The notes under the pieces are model-generated. The model had not been told where the DNA came from. It saw only the letters and a list, made by a program, of their open reading frames with translations, and ran no database searches. 64,000 bases of DNA from Bos javanicus (Eukaryota > Chordata > Mammalia > Artiodactyla > Bovidae): positions 61,020,829 through 61,084,828 of the forward strand of contig NC_083880.1 of the NCBI RefSeq assembly GCF_032452875.1, given 5' to 3'. A program made the position numbers and the translations under genes. Below are positions 1 through 11,165 of this stretch, one piece after another. Every line of letters starts with the position of its first letter. Position 1 is the stretch's first letter.

Positions 1-475
1 TGGGCTTTCTATCTTGTTCCATTGGTCTATATTTCTGTTTTTGTGCCAATACATACTGTCTTGATGACTGTAACTTTGTAGTATAGTCTGAAATTAGAAA
101 GGTTGATTCTTCCAGCTCCATTTTTCTTTCTCAAGATTGCTTTGGCTATGTGGAGTCTTTTGTGTTTCCATACAAATTGAGAAATTTTTTGTTCTAATTC
201 TGTGAAAGATACCACTGGTAATTTGATAGGGATTCCACTGAATCTATAGATTGCTTTAGGTAGTATCATCATTAGAAATACAACTAACATTGTATGTTTA
301 TCTTGTATCCTGTGACCTTACTAAACTTACTCATTGGTTCTAGATTTTTTCATAGATTCTCTTGTATTTTCTGCATAAATCATTATGACACCTGCAAATA
401 CAGTTTTTTCCTTCTTTTCTAATCTATATACCTTTTATTTCCTTTTCTTGCCTTAATGCACTGTCTAGAACTCCC
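1..475 (-). mobile_element. L1 LINE fragment (ORF2 C-terminal end)
   Basis: The minus-strand translation of 27-290 contains IPIKLPVVSFTELEQKISQF and AKAILRKKNGAG, typical of the mammalian L1 ORF2 C-terminal region. Stops and frameshifts show decay. It runs off the left edge. Confidence 0.85.
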
Positions 476-870
476 CAGAATTAAAAGGAATGAACCATTG
501 ATCCATATAATTTGGGTAGATCTCAAGAACATAATGTTGAGTGAAAAAAAAGTCTGTCTCAAAAGATCAAATATGATTCCATTTATACAAGTCTTGAAAT
601 GACAAAATTATAGAGATGGGAAACAGATTAGTAGTTATCAGGGATTAGGGGTAGTGACAGAAGGTGAGGGCAAAGAGGAGAGTCTGTGCCACTAGAAAGG
701 AATAGCAGGAGGGAGATCTTTTTGGTGACAGAAGGGTTCTGTAATCTTGATCATAATAATGGTCACATTATTATGACTTGTGATAAAATGTCATGAAAGT
801 TGGCACATTCATTGCACCAGTATCAGTTGTACTGCTGTACAAACAGAGGCTGACTTGAGCTGATGTTATA
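476..870 (+). mobile_element. Old L1 3' fragment
   Basis: Plus-strand sequence resembling the degenerate L1 3' end (ATGATTCCATTTATA followed by a region with TAGAGATGG and GTGACAGAAGGG). No coding potential. Confidence 0.5.
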
Positions 871-2650
871 CCAGCAGGCCTATGTATCAACCTGAAAAAA
901 AAGTCCAGGATGGACACCCAGTCTTCCTTGCTTTGGGATCACAATGCTTCTACAGCTGCCAGGTCAACCCCCCCACCCCAGGGGGCTCTGCTCTCCCCTG
1001 CCAACGTTTCTACTCTGCCTCTTCATCTCTCAGCCTACAAGGAATAAAAAGAAAGATTCAAGTAGGCCTTCCAAAAGCAAAAACAATTCTTTCTGCCATA
1101 TCCCCGGAGAAAAGATCCCTTTCCATTTTCCTTGAGAAGAAGGGCCAATGTGAGATTTACACCCAAAAGTGTACACAGAAGAGTGCTTTTGACATGGTAA
1201 AGCAAGCAGGCCAGCCTGCTTCAACCTTTCTCCCCTGGAGAAAGGCCATGGCACTCCAGAAAGAAGTTTCAAAAGTGCTCAAACTACCCTCAAAGCTTTT
1301 GTTGGGGTCTTTGCACCTCTTAGCACCTGCACTCCTACTAGCCCCCATCAGTGTGCCCCACTGCTCTCTTATCACCATGGCAACCTAACATCACCTTCAA
1401 TGTCCCCGCAGCCCTCTCACCAGCAGCCAGAGAAAATCTGCATATTTATCCCAGTATTGTCTTGGACCCACTTCTGAAAATGGATCACTTTTCCTCCTTG
1501 GGCCTCAGTTTCCCAATCTGTGAAATGGGAAGACAGAGGAAAGTTGCCTAGGCCAGAGATTCTCATAGTTTGGGAGCTATATGGAATACAGGACGGGGAG
1601 TTGTGGGGTCTAGGGTTTTATTTCCCAAAAGAATAATCTAAGAGAATTTTCAAAATTTCACATGCCCAGACCCCAGAGACTCAAGTTCAGAGATTCAGAC
1701 AAGAGAGTTATGTGTCTTCTGAAGACTTATGGTGACTCAACAGTGAGTTCCAAGCCCTTTTTTCATCCCACCATCGTATCACTCCCCATGGCTGTCTCTA
1801 CCTAAAGTACAGAGGAGGTTCTTAATAAATGTTGTTGACTGAGTGAAAAAGCCATGCCTCATAGTGAATTAATTTGGTGAGAGTATGACTGTCTGTGTGT
1901 GAAGAAGTTAACACCAGGCCCCAGGTATTGGGGAATCCCTAGGCTCTTCCCTTTCTAACTGTGAAACCTGTGTATTTTAAGAGCAAACTAATGAATAAAT
2001 TGTAAGAATCCCCTTGAGCAAGGCTCTAGAGCTGCTCTGCAACCTTCCTAATATGCCAGCTGGAGCCAAATTCACCTGAGACAGTGGGACTCTGATCCCT
2101 CTAACCCAGAAAGGATCCCACCCTGAATGATGCTTGATGTAGCAGCTATTTATAAAACTACCCCCACACACCAAATCCACTTGTACTTTCACATGTGAAT
2201 TCATAATTCACCTATTCATTCACCCAGGACCCACTATGTCAAATCTGACCCAAGTGCTGGGCTTAACAACAGGCATACTGATGTAAATAAGAGTGATCTC
2301 AACCCCCAAGGCTTTCCATCTGGTGTGTGTGTACTTGGGCATTAGTGAGAAGGGAACAGTGACGAATAATTACACAAGAACACAATGCGTGCCCTAAGAA
2401 TGGCTTGCTGTGGGCATCTGAAAACAACCTGGAAGAAAGGACTGTGTTGGTCCCCGCGGCTCTGCAGATACCAACCTCACAGAGTTATTTCAGAGGAGTG
2501 AGTTTGGTTCAAACTTTGACTTAAGAGTTTGTCAAGCAGTTATTCTTTTAAATAAAAGCAACATATCTAAAATTAAAAAGTAAAAAAAGATGAACACTTT
2601 GTGAAGCCAGTCAGAATTCAATTTGAACACCTCTATCTTAATGTTGCGCA
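871..2650. other. Unassigned sequence downstream of DEFB119
   Basis: Mostly non-repetitive. A 168-codon open frame on the plus strand (882-1388) has no recognisable domain and is probably fortuitous. A MER5A-like fragment may lie near 1548-1712. Nothing else is supported. Confidence 0.4.
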
Positions 2651-2654
2651 ACCT

Positions 2655-2820
2655 TGGCTGATTATATCACCTCTCTAGACCTCAGTTTCTGCATCAGTAA
2701 GATAGGGATACTAAGAGGGTTGTGTAAGAATAGGATGATTTCAGGTCTATAAGCACCCATCACTGTGCCTGGCACATAAGAAGTGTCAATGACAACTATT
2801 TTATAGCTACTGTTATTGTA
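2655..2820 (+). repeat. MIR SINE fragment
   Basis: Carries the MIR core: ACCTCTCTAGACCTCAGTTT, then a GATAGGGATA stretch, then TGTGCCTGGCACATAAGA. Confidence 0.65.
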
Positions 2821-3500
2821 ATCATTAAGAAACAGTGAGACAGAGCTCCTGTGCACATTTTTAATGGTAGGGGCATTAGTTGGGCTTTGAAGGATGAGAA
2901 GGAGTTTATCACAGAGATGAGCCTAGTGATGGGGACAAGGTGAAGGGGAACCATGGACCAAGGCAGCAGGAGGGGCAGGGGAGGATGGTAAAAGCTGAAA
3001 GAGAAAGTCTGTGAGCAGCAGCCATGGGAAATGAAGCTGAGTTATCATTTCAATGAGTAAATTTATGTGCTTTATCCTTCTTTAGTACTTGGAAACCTTC
3101 TGATTCTTTGGGCTGTGGTCTCTTGAGCATCAAAAGGCATGTCAGCCAGCTTCCCTAGAAATCCAAGGATTTGGGCTCAGCTAAGTCCCTGTCCACCCCA
3201 GCTCATTCACTCCAAAACCAGGCCAACTGTCTCAGCCTAAAGAGGCTCCCACTCACTACGGATTAAGTCTCTTGGCTTCCCACACATGCTCTTCAGTCCA
3301 TTCCAGCTCCAATAGCCTTCCCTGCAGCTGGCAGATGAAGAATTATGTTCAGAACTGCAATAATTACCCAACTGCCACAGCCAAGCCCCAGAGACATCTC
3401 TTTGCTAACTCTTAACACCCTTCCTGCCATTTCCCCACCCTCAATCCATTTGGAGTATCATTCCTCATGATTGACAGACACAAGAAACAGATTTGCAAGT

Positions 3501-3506
3501 TTTAAT
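3501..3506 (-). terminator. DEFB119: Polyadenylation signal ATTAAA of DEFB119/120
   Basis: The minus strand reads ATTAAA about 85 bases after the TAA stop. The same variant hexamer is used after both DEFB122 genes, which supports its role. Confidence 0.6.
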
Positions 3507-3590
3507 GGAATGTAGGAACTAAAGAACAGGAAACAAAGTCATCTCTATCCACGATTTCCATGTATCTTCCCTGTGTTGACAAGTTTGGCC

Positions 3591-4981
3591 TTAACTGTCT
3601 CCTTCTTGTTTCACTTGAGGAGTGGTCCAAGGGAGGATTCGATCAATTGTCATTGGTACGATTGTCAAATAACGACTAAGGATACAGCATCGTTTACGAT
3701 TTGAGCAGCGTGTGACACTGTCTTCATCATTTTTGCACACCAACCGGCATTTTCCCTTCATCCAACATTCTTCCTCTGGACATAGGAACACCCATTAAGT
3801 AGATGTTAGTATTCCTCAGCTGGATAGACAAGGGGAAGCAGAGGAGGTGTAGGAGTTCAGGGGAGGAGTGGAGGGAGAGAGTTAATGCTAGACCCAGTCC
3901 AAGGAAGGGAGAGAAGAGACCTCACAAGGGGAGAGAATTGAGGCAATTTTTCCAAGGTTGGGAACTCAAGGGTTTTAAGAAAGCCTTTTTCATAATCTCA
4001 CATTTCTGTCTTCCTATCCCCCCACCTCCTGCTCCTAACTTTGAGATCAAATGATGCCAATAAAGTTCCCACCTAACAGAGCTTGGGAATGATGGGAAAA
4101 GAACAGTGAACATCTGTCTTATTAGGGAATGGAAGAGAGTCCCTCACATTTCCACAGATTCAGCTCTTTATCAGTTGTCTAGCTTGAACCCAACAAATCC
4201 CAACTCCAACCCAACTCAATCTCCAATCCTCCTTGACCAATTCAAACTCAAATACCCAGGCCAATTTTAATTAGAACTCCCAGCTTTACCCAACTCAATG
4301 CCCCTGGAGCCCTAACTCCCAGTCAAACCCAAGTCTAATCAAGTCACCAACTTCAATCCTAAGCAGCATTCCATCACCTAGCTGAACCTCAGGCACCCGG
4401 GCACCATCCAGTACCAACTCTCAACCTCAGTCCAAGCCCCAATCTAATTCCCAACACCAAATCCACTCAACTCAAAATTCCATACCCCCTCCAGCCTACT
4501 CCAAACCATCAAGGAAGCCCAACTCCTCGCCTCTGGCTCTTCCTCATTTTCCCACTATCACTCCGATCCAAAGTCTTGCCACCCCATCACAACTCACCCT
4601 CAACCTTCAATGTAATCTCCCAAACCCCTAAGAAGTCCCCAACCCGCACCAGACCCTTTACCCCTAAGCCCTCCTCCATGATGCCAGCAGAATACCAGCC
4701 TTCCCTTCAGTGTTAGGTACTCCAAATATCTCCATCCCCCTACCTTGGCAGAAAAAAAAAAAAAAAAATCAGGGAGAGATGTGAACATGAGATGATTATG
4801 AGAAAACGTCCCAAAACCACATGAATTGAGAAAGGGCTTCAGATGCTGTCCACAGTGAGGGGGAAGAGGAAGGAGAGACATTTATGACCAAGATCCCAGA
4901 CATTTGAGAGACACCCGAATTACCTGATACCACTGGTTCCATGGCCAGAAGGATGGCAAGAAACAGGAAAAGAAACTTCAT
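3591..4981 (-). CDS. DEFB119: Beta-defensin 119, isoform with the DEFB120-type exon
   Basis: Two coding exons: exon 1 at 4981-4924 and exon 2 at 3775-3591, giving 80 residues. Exon 1 encodes a signal peptide starting MKFLFLFLAILLAMEP and ends at a GT donor in phase 1. Exon 2 follows a CAG acceptor and opens with three glutamates before ECWMKGKC. Its cysteines are spaced C-x5-C-x3-C-x9-C-x5-CC, and a Thr/Ile/Pro-rich tail ends at TAA. From memory, exon 1 matches human DEFB119, and exon 2 (CWM-G-CR, NRKRCC, SRYLTI, WTTPQ) matches the human exon first named DEFB120, an alternative second exon of DEFB119. The product should be a secreted cationic host-defence or sperm-surface peptide. The other human second exon, with an extra cysteine before the CC pair, was not found in 1-3500. 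If it exists in this species it lies beyond the left edge. The intron is about 1.15 kb. Confidence 0.93.
4130..4600. other. Strand-asymmetric, G-poor intron segment of DEFB119
   Basis: The plus strand is made of C, A and T with very little G, built from degenerate units such as CCAACTC, CCCAACTCAA and CCAATC. On the transcribed strand this becomes a G/U-rich run with GUUGG and GAGUUGG units inside the single DEFB119 intron. It resembles a decayed minisatellite. No SINE or LINE similarity was recognised. Confidence 0.5.
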
Positions 4982-5105
4982 GACTGGAAGGTCACAGGAG
5001 AAGGACGTGGTTGTGCTGCAGGCTATGGAGAATAGAGCTATCCTCTGCAGGGATGAGTCTTGTTTTCATTGGCAGGACCGTGGGCAGTGAATTACAGCAG
5101 AAGAG

Positions 5106-5115
5106 GATTTATATC
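5106..5115 (-). promoter_or_regulatory. DEFB119: TATA box of DEFB119
   Basis: The minus strand reads GATATAAATC about 125 bases upstream of the DEFB119 ATG. This predicts a transcription start near 5080 and a 5' leader of roughly 100 bases. It is a motif match plus position only. Confidence 0.5.
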
Positions 5116-5309
5116 AGATCAAACAAGCCGAAGGACAATGTGTAGCAGATTCTGCAGCAAAGAACGAGACGAGAGCGTGGGAAACCGGCCAGCATCCGTG
5201 CCAAAAGGGCTTTTCTCTCCTAGTAAGGAGACAGGCAAATTAAAGCCGTTTGGCCTTTTGAGATCCACAAAGGGATTAATCAATTAATGCATATCAAGAC
5301 ACATTTAAT

Positions 5310-5645
5310 TTTTTTCCTTTTTTAATTAAATTTATTTGTTTTTAATTGAAGGATAATTGCTTTACAGTATCATGTTGGTTTCAGCCAAATATCAACATGA
5401 ATCAGCCATAGGTATACATGTGTCTCCTCCCTCTTGAACATCCCTCCCACTTCCCCCTGCATCCCACCCCTCTAGGTTGTTACAGAGCCCCAATTTGTGT
5501 TCCCTGAGTCATACAGCAAATTCCTATTGGCTATCTATTGTACACATGGTAATGTATGTTTCCATGTTACTCTCTTCATGCATCCCACACTCTCCTTACT
5601 CCCCACCCCCTGCCCTGTGTCCCTAAGTCAAATATTTAATTTTTA
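5310..5645 (-). mobile_element. Bovine L1 3' end
   Basis: A poly(T) edge is followed by ATTGAAGGATAATTGCTTTA and the long pyrimidine-rich 3' UTR with CATACAGCAAATTCC. The same segment recurs at 30490-30720. It lies about 200 bases upstream of the DEFB119 TATA box. Confidence 0.75.
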
Positions 5646-6160
5646 AAAAATTCTTATTCTCAACTTTCTAACAGAAAATTCACACGTGTATGTCTTTCTG
5701 AACCTTGAACTTGCCAATCTCATTCTCAGCTCAGACCCTTAGCATTTATAACTTGCTCTTCCTATAAAGTTCTTCCTTCAGACTGGCTCCTGTTCACCAT
5801 TCAGTCTCATCTTAAATGTCACTTCTCAGAGAGGCTTTTCCTGGTCACCTTAGATTAAGGGTACTCTCACACACACAGTCACTCTGTATCATAATAACTT
5901 GTGTTGTGACCTTCATATAGTCACTTGTTCCTTTTCAATTTATTCTACATGACTAATCTTTGCCTCTCCCATTAGAATGTCAGAAATTTGCTTTGCAACT
6001 CCAGTGCCCATAATAATATCACCTGGTGTATTAATCAGGATATTAATTCAACTGTTTTAATACATTATCTCCCCAAACAGTAATTCTAAGAGGCAGACAT
6101 TGATTTCTGTCTTATGTAAAAGAAATTTCTTTCTTATGTAAAAAGCTTCATCACTAAAAG
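5646..6160. other. No recognised content
   Basis: AT-rich intergenic sequence with no open frame, repeat or motif that I can name. Confidence 0.4.
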
Positions 6161-6165
6161 CAAGG

Positions 6166-6372
6166 GCTTCCTTGGCAACTCAATTGGTAAAGAGCCAGGC
6201 TGCAATGCAGGAGACCTGGGTTGAATCCCTGGGTTGGGAAGATCCCCTGGAGAAGGAAATGGCAACCCACTCTAGTATGCTTGTCTGGGAAATCCCACTG
6301 ACAAAGGAGCCTGGTGGGCTACAGTCCAAGGGGTCACAAAGAGTTGGACACGACTTAGTGACTAAACTAACA
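6166..6372 (+). mobile_element. Bov-tA SINE
   Basis: tRNA-like head (GGGCTTCCTTGGCAACTC) fused to the BovA body (GGAAATGGCAACCCACTC through AGTTGGACACGACTTAGTGA). Confidence 0.85.
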
Positions 6373-6889
6373 ACCATGCCATTAAAAGTAGGGCACAAGA
6401 TTCCTTCTGATTTGATGCTGTGCCATTCCTATCAGGCAGCTTCATTTGATGCTCTGGTTCTCAGGAAGAAGAGAAAGAAGGAAATGAAGTGCACCATTTT
6501 TCCTTTAAGGATCCCATCCAGAATCTGCACACATCACTTCCATTCCAGTCCATTGGCCAGAGCTCATTCAAACAGATATATCTAGCTGGACGGTAGGCTG
6601 GAAATAGTTTCTTTATTCTGGGCAACCATGGCTAGCTGAAGTTCAGGGGTTGTCTTACTAAGAAGGGGAAGACAGATACTAGAGAAGAGCTAGCAATTTC
6701 GGACACACTTAGCACATTGCAGGTGCTTCAAAAATGTTGTAGACTGAGTAAATATCTTACACATTGAATAAGGTTATAAGAAATAATCTAAAGGGGAGGC
6801 AACTCGAGTCATTCTAGAGTGTAGAGAAAGCATGTGGACTGTGCCCCTTCAGTCAAGCTTCAGAAGAAGCTGAATAAGAGCTGGACCCT

Positions 6890-7045
6890 TTAAGATACTA
6901 TACACTGTTATAAACTAGATAACTAATAAGAACCTACTGCGTAGCACAGGCAACTCTACTAAATATTCGGCAATGACCTATATGTGGATAGAATCTTAAA
7001 AAGAGTGGATACATATATATGCATAACTGATTCACACAAAAGGTG
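6890..7045 (+). mobile_element. L1 3' end fragment
   Basis: Contains AACCTACTGCGTAGCACAGG and ATATGCATAACTGATTCAC, both typical of the bovine and artiodactyl L1 3' UTR. Confidence 0.55.
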
Positions 7046-7157
7046 TGAGAGAAGGAAAACACCACTGAAAGTTGGAGCCCTCAGAGAAGACACTCTCTCC
7101 CAAGCTATGGGAGTGGCCACAATAACCAGCTAATTAGCACTGACCCTCTGCTAGGTT

Positions 7158-7353
7158 GGGCTTCCCTGGTAGCTCAGACAGTAAAGAATCCTCCTGCAAT
7201 GCGGGAGACCTGGGTTCAAGCCCTGGGTTGGGAAGATCCCCTGGAGAAGGGAATGGCTACCCACTCTAGCATTCTGGCCTGGAGAATTCCACGGACTATA
7301 TAGTCCATGGGGTCACAAAGAGTCGGGTACAACTGAGCAACTTTCACTTTCAC
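7158..7353 (+). mobile_element. Bov-tA SINE
   Basis: Starts GGGCTTCCCTGGTAGCTC and ends GCAACTTTCACTTTCACT, full-length structure. Confidence 0.88.
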
Positions 7354-7364
7354 TCTGCTAGGTT

Positions 7365-7560
7365 GGTGACAAGTATTTCACAAGTATAGTCTCACTTCAT
7401 CCTCACAACACCAATAGTGTTCCTGCCTCGTTGTTCTAGCTTGGACACTAAAGTACAGAAGCACAAGCAATTTGCCCAACTCTGACCAAATGGGGATTTC
7501 AGGATTTGAACTCAGATCTGACTGGCTCCCAGTTATAGTACTTCTATCCACAACCTGGTC
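7365..7560 (-). repeat. MIR SINE
   Basis: Reverse MIR: TAGTCTCACTTCATCCTCAC, CAATTTGCCC and GGATTTGAACTCAGATCTGA in the expected order. Confidence 0.65.
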
Positions 7561-7736
7561 TCCCATTGTTTCTTCAGACTTGGAATAGCAAGGGTCCCTT
7601 CTAAGTGAGGAAGCCAGTCAAAAGGAAACCTCTAGAGATTCTTGCCTAGAAAATTTTGAAGAGCTTCTACAGAAAGTAGGCACAGGTAAGATCAGAGAAA
7701 TGAGGGTCACTTGCTTGTGACTCTCCTTATTTTATA

Positions 7737-7960
7737 ACAGGTTTATTGAAGTATAATTTACATGCCATAAAATCCACTCATTAAGTGTACAAAGCAATGA
7801 ATTATGCAGAGCTGTACCTCTGTCACTATAGTCGAATCTTGAAAATTTCCATCACCCCCAAAATATCCCTCACACCCATTTGTAGTTACTACCCATTCCC
7901 ACCCCCAGCCGTGATGGAACCACTGTTTATAAGAATACCATCAACTATGTATTAAATATC
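7737..7960 (-). mobile_element. Old L1 3' end
   Basis: TTTATTGAAGTATAATTTAC and CATAAAATCCACTCATTAAG mark the reverse complement of a mammalian L1M-type 3' end. Confidence 0.65.
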
Positions 7961-8370
7961 ATCTGGGGTTAATCCTTTCAAGGAAAAGGTATGTATGACT
8001 ATGGATGAAGCCATGGCTCGGGGGATAACATGAATAAACCAGGGCCACTGAGGCAGTCAGGATTCAAACTCAGAACTGTCTCCAAAAGGGTCCAGATCAA
8101 GGGGAAGATCCTGAAGAAATATATTTGTAAAGAGTGGGAAATGTATCATTTTTTAAGCTGAGGTGAAATACACTGTATAACAAGAGATATTGAAAATATG
8201 AAAGAAAACAGGGTTTCTGGTGGAGAAAAATTCTAGACAAGCCAACGGGAATGGAGTCAAAGAATTAGATAAAAACACTGGACCTTAACAGACTTTTCTT
8301 TCTTTTGAAAGAAAGGGGGTTTATAGAATGACTTCATAGCATTGCTCTTAAAACCTGAAACTTATATGTC
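7961..8370. other. No recognised content
   Basis: Purine-rich intergenic sequence without a recognisable feature. Confidence 0.4.
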
Positions 8371-8372
8371 AA

Positions 8373-8688
8373 AAGTGAAAGTGAAAGTCACTCAGTTTGT
8401 ATCCAACTCTTTGTGACCCCATGGACTGAAGTCCATGGCATTGTCCCGGCCAGAATATAGGAGTGAGTAGCCTTTCTCTTCTCCGGGGGATCTTCCCAAC
8501 CCAGAGATCGAACCCAGGTCTCCCGCATTACAGGTGGATTCTTTACCAGCTGAGCCACAAGGGAAGCCCAAGAATACTGAAGTGGGTAGCCTATCCCTTC
8601 TCCAGCAGATCTTCCCAATCCAGGAATCGAACCAGGGTCTCCTGCATTGCAGGTGGATTCTTTACCAGTTGAGCAATCAGGGAAGCCC
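8373..8688 (-). mobile_element. Bov-tA SINE with duplicated tRNA-related head
   Basis: One BovA body and two successive tRNA-like heads, each ending near GGGAAGCCC on the plus strand. The same dimeric form occurs at 57845-58140. Confidence 0.8.
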
Positions 8689-9406
8689 TTTTTTTGTCAA
8701 ACAAACCTAAATTCAAATCCACCTCTGTGAGCTGCTCTCTATGTGACTACTGTAAAGATTTGTCTGTTTGGGGTTTTTTGTCTTGTCTACCGTTCATGAC
8801 AGTCTCATCTTGTCTCATCTTCCCATTTGGAGGGAATCCTGTCACCATAGCGGTCTTGTGGAGGGACAGTGTCACCTCCCATTGTTCAAATACTTGTTTT
8901 CCTGCCTCTCTTGCAGCTGAGGTGTGAGCACGTGGCCTAGGCTCAGCCAATTAGATTCCCTTTCTGTTCTTTGAATCGAGTGCTTGGGATTCCAGAAAGC
9001 GGTAACAGTGGAGGGCTTATCTTAGCAAAAGAACCCACCCACAATGAAAGCCAGTGCCCTGGTCAGTAGGGAAGCATAGTAACGAGGAGTGGAGTTCAGG
9101 GTCCCAAACAATGGTGTTCAACAGCAGCTCTATCCTCACTACTGGGTCTGAAGGCTGATTCTTCCCCTTGGCTCCATCTACCCCACCATTTTCTCAGCTT
9201 GACTCCATGCATCCTCTGAGCTGCCAAATAGTCAAAGTTTCATTTGCTAAAAACCCTAACTGATGCAGTGAGCATGGGCAAATTGTTTAACCAATTTGGG
9301 GATGATAATCATATGTACCTGATGGTTTGCTGTGTCCTTTAAGTGGTTAAAAATGTCTACCCAGTGTTTAGTGCAGCGCATGACTGGTAATAACACACTT
9401 TACTTA
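8689..9406. other. No recognised content
   Basis: Intergenic sequence between two SINEs. Only short open frames, no known domain. Confidence 0.4.
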
Positions 9407-9421
9407 CAATTTCTTTGTTTT

Positions 9422-9674
9422 TCTTTTTAATATTTATTTATTTATTTTTGGCTGCACTGGGTCAGCCTCACTGCACACAGGCTTTCTCTGTTTGCCACAA
9501 GCGGGGGGTACTCTTCATTGCAGTGCGTGGGCTTCTCACTGCAGTGTCTTCTCTTGCTGCAGAGCATGGGCTTTGTTGCTCCATGGCACGTGGGATTTTC
9601 TAAGACCTGGGATCGAATCTGTGTCCCCTGCATTGGCAGGCAGATTCTTAACCACTAGATAGCCAGGGAAGTCC
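9422..9674 (-). mobile_element. ART2/CHR-type SINE with target-site duplication
   Basis: tRNA-Glu-derived ruminant SINE in reverse: a T-rich A-tail complement, GGCTGCACTGGGTCAGC, CATGGGCTTTGTTGCTCC, ending GCCAGGGAAGTCC. Flanked by the 15-base direct repeat CAATTTCTTTGTTTT at 9407-9421 and 9675-9689. Confidence 0.9.
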
Positions 9675-9689
9675 CAATTTCTTTGTTTT

Positions 9690-10325
9690 GAGGTGAGAGA
9701 GAAAGGAATGGGAACCTTGAGTGGGTTCAGCTTCTACAGTCTCAGTAACAGTGGAGCTAAATTCCTCGGTGGGGTGGAGAGATGGGACTTGCAGAAAATG
9801 AATAGAAATGAATAGTCTTGAGAAGCCACCATGTGTGACGGAGTCTGAGAGGGAAAACCTGTGAGCAGGGCCAGGGCTGGACAGCCCAATAGGAAAACTG
9901 TACATCCTTAGGAATCCCGGCAAGGCACAGGCCAAAGATAAAGTCAAAAAATCTGAAAACCTGTTGTCGCTTCAGCCTAAGAACATGTTTTGTGTCATTC
10001 TTCAGAAGTACATTCTTTTTCCAGAGTTGACTGTTGCTTGATTTTGAAAGCTACTTGGGCAGCACCATGGACTCTGTGCTTAAGGTCACTGGCTGTAGGT
10101 GTTGGCAGGATTTGCTCAGTGGGCAGTGGAGCTGCTCAGGATGAGGGAACGTGGGGGCAGTATCCAGCTATGTGACGGAGATGCCAGGGGTTGGGTTTGG
10201 CTCAGGGTTAGGAGCTGAGCACCTTACTCTGTATCCTCAATGATATCAGTCAGTGAAAAAGATGGTTTATTTCAATGCTGCAGAACTCAGCATTGAATGA
10301 GACAACATTGCAAAATGTTGACAAA
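9690..10325. other. No recognised content
   Basis: Single-copy-looking intergenic DNA. No feature I can support. Confidence 0.4.
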
Positions 10326-10329
10326 CTTG

Positions 10330-10520
10330 TATTCTGAAGTTAGATTCCTGGTTGCATCATCTTGGAAATTTTCATTAACTCTGTACCTGTTTCCTCAGCT
10401 ATACAGTGGGGTAGTAATAGCATTTTTTTCTTAAGGTTGTTAATGAAGATCAAATGAGTGAATACTATAAAGCACTTAGAACACCACCTGACATTTAGTG
10501 ACTGCAGTATTTGCTGTGAT
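10330..10520 (+). repeat. MIR SINE
   Basis: Degenerate MIR with TGTACCTGTTTCCTCAGC, then GAAGATCAAATGAGTGAATA and AAAGCACTTAGAACACCACC. Confidence 0.65.
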
Positions 10521-10751
10521 TACTGAAATAAATCAGAGGATTCCAACCCAGATTCCAGGCCCTTCCTCTTTGCAATATTTCATAAGCCACCTATGAATCC
10601 TTGTATACACAGATTGTCCAAGAAGTTCTGCAATGATTCAGAGAAATGGCCTTGACTGAGATAAGGAGAAATTGAAAGAGTTGGTTTAATTGCTATGGCA
10701 TATTCACATTTGGGTGTCTGCATTTATGTATTACATTTTTTTTATATTGTA

Positions 10752-10948
10752 AGTGGCTCAGGTGGTAAAGAATCTGCTTGCAGTGCAGGAGACGCAAGTT
10801 CAATCCCTGGGTCAGTAAGATCCCCTAGAGAAAGAAGTTGCAACCCACTCTAGTATTCTTGCCTGAAGAATTCCGTGGAAAAGGGGCCTGGTGGGCTACA
10901 GACCATGGGGTCACGAAGAGTCAGACAAGATTGAGTGACTAACAATTT
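10752..10948 (+). mobile_element. Bov-tA SINE (5' truncated)
   Basis: GTGGCTCAGGTGGTAAAGAA through AAGAGTCAGACAAGATTGAG; standard body. Confidence 0.83.
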
Positions 10949-10956
10949 CAACTTCA

Positions 10957-11165
10957 ATGTGTACACATATAAAATCTAAAAATAGCTGTGTATGCTCAAA
11001 TATATCTTTTATGTTTATTTTGTGCATGTGTTGTTTGTATTTTGTATACATGAGTATTTGGATGTGCAAGAATGTTTGTAGTTGCCTGCAGTTTGTGTGT
11101 AGATGTGTAACTGGTATGTGGGCAAGTGTTTGTGTACTTCTGAGAATATATTTGCGTCTGTGTTT
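10957..11165. repeat. TG-rich low-complexity stretch
   Basis: Imperfect TGTGT/TATGT-rich sequence that yields a spurious cysteine-rich reading frame. It is not a defensin: spacing and flanks do not fit. Confidence 0.5.

Noticed and set aside
882..1388. 168-codon open frame on the plus strand
   Set aside because: No recognisable domain or signal peptide, irregular composition, overlapping frames on both strands. Probably chance in non-repeat DNA.
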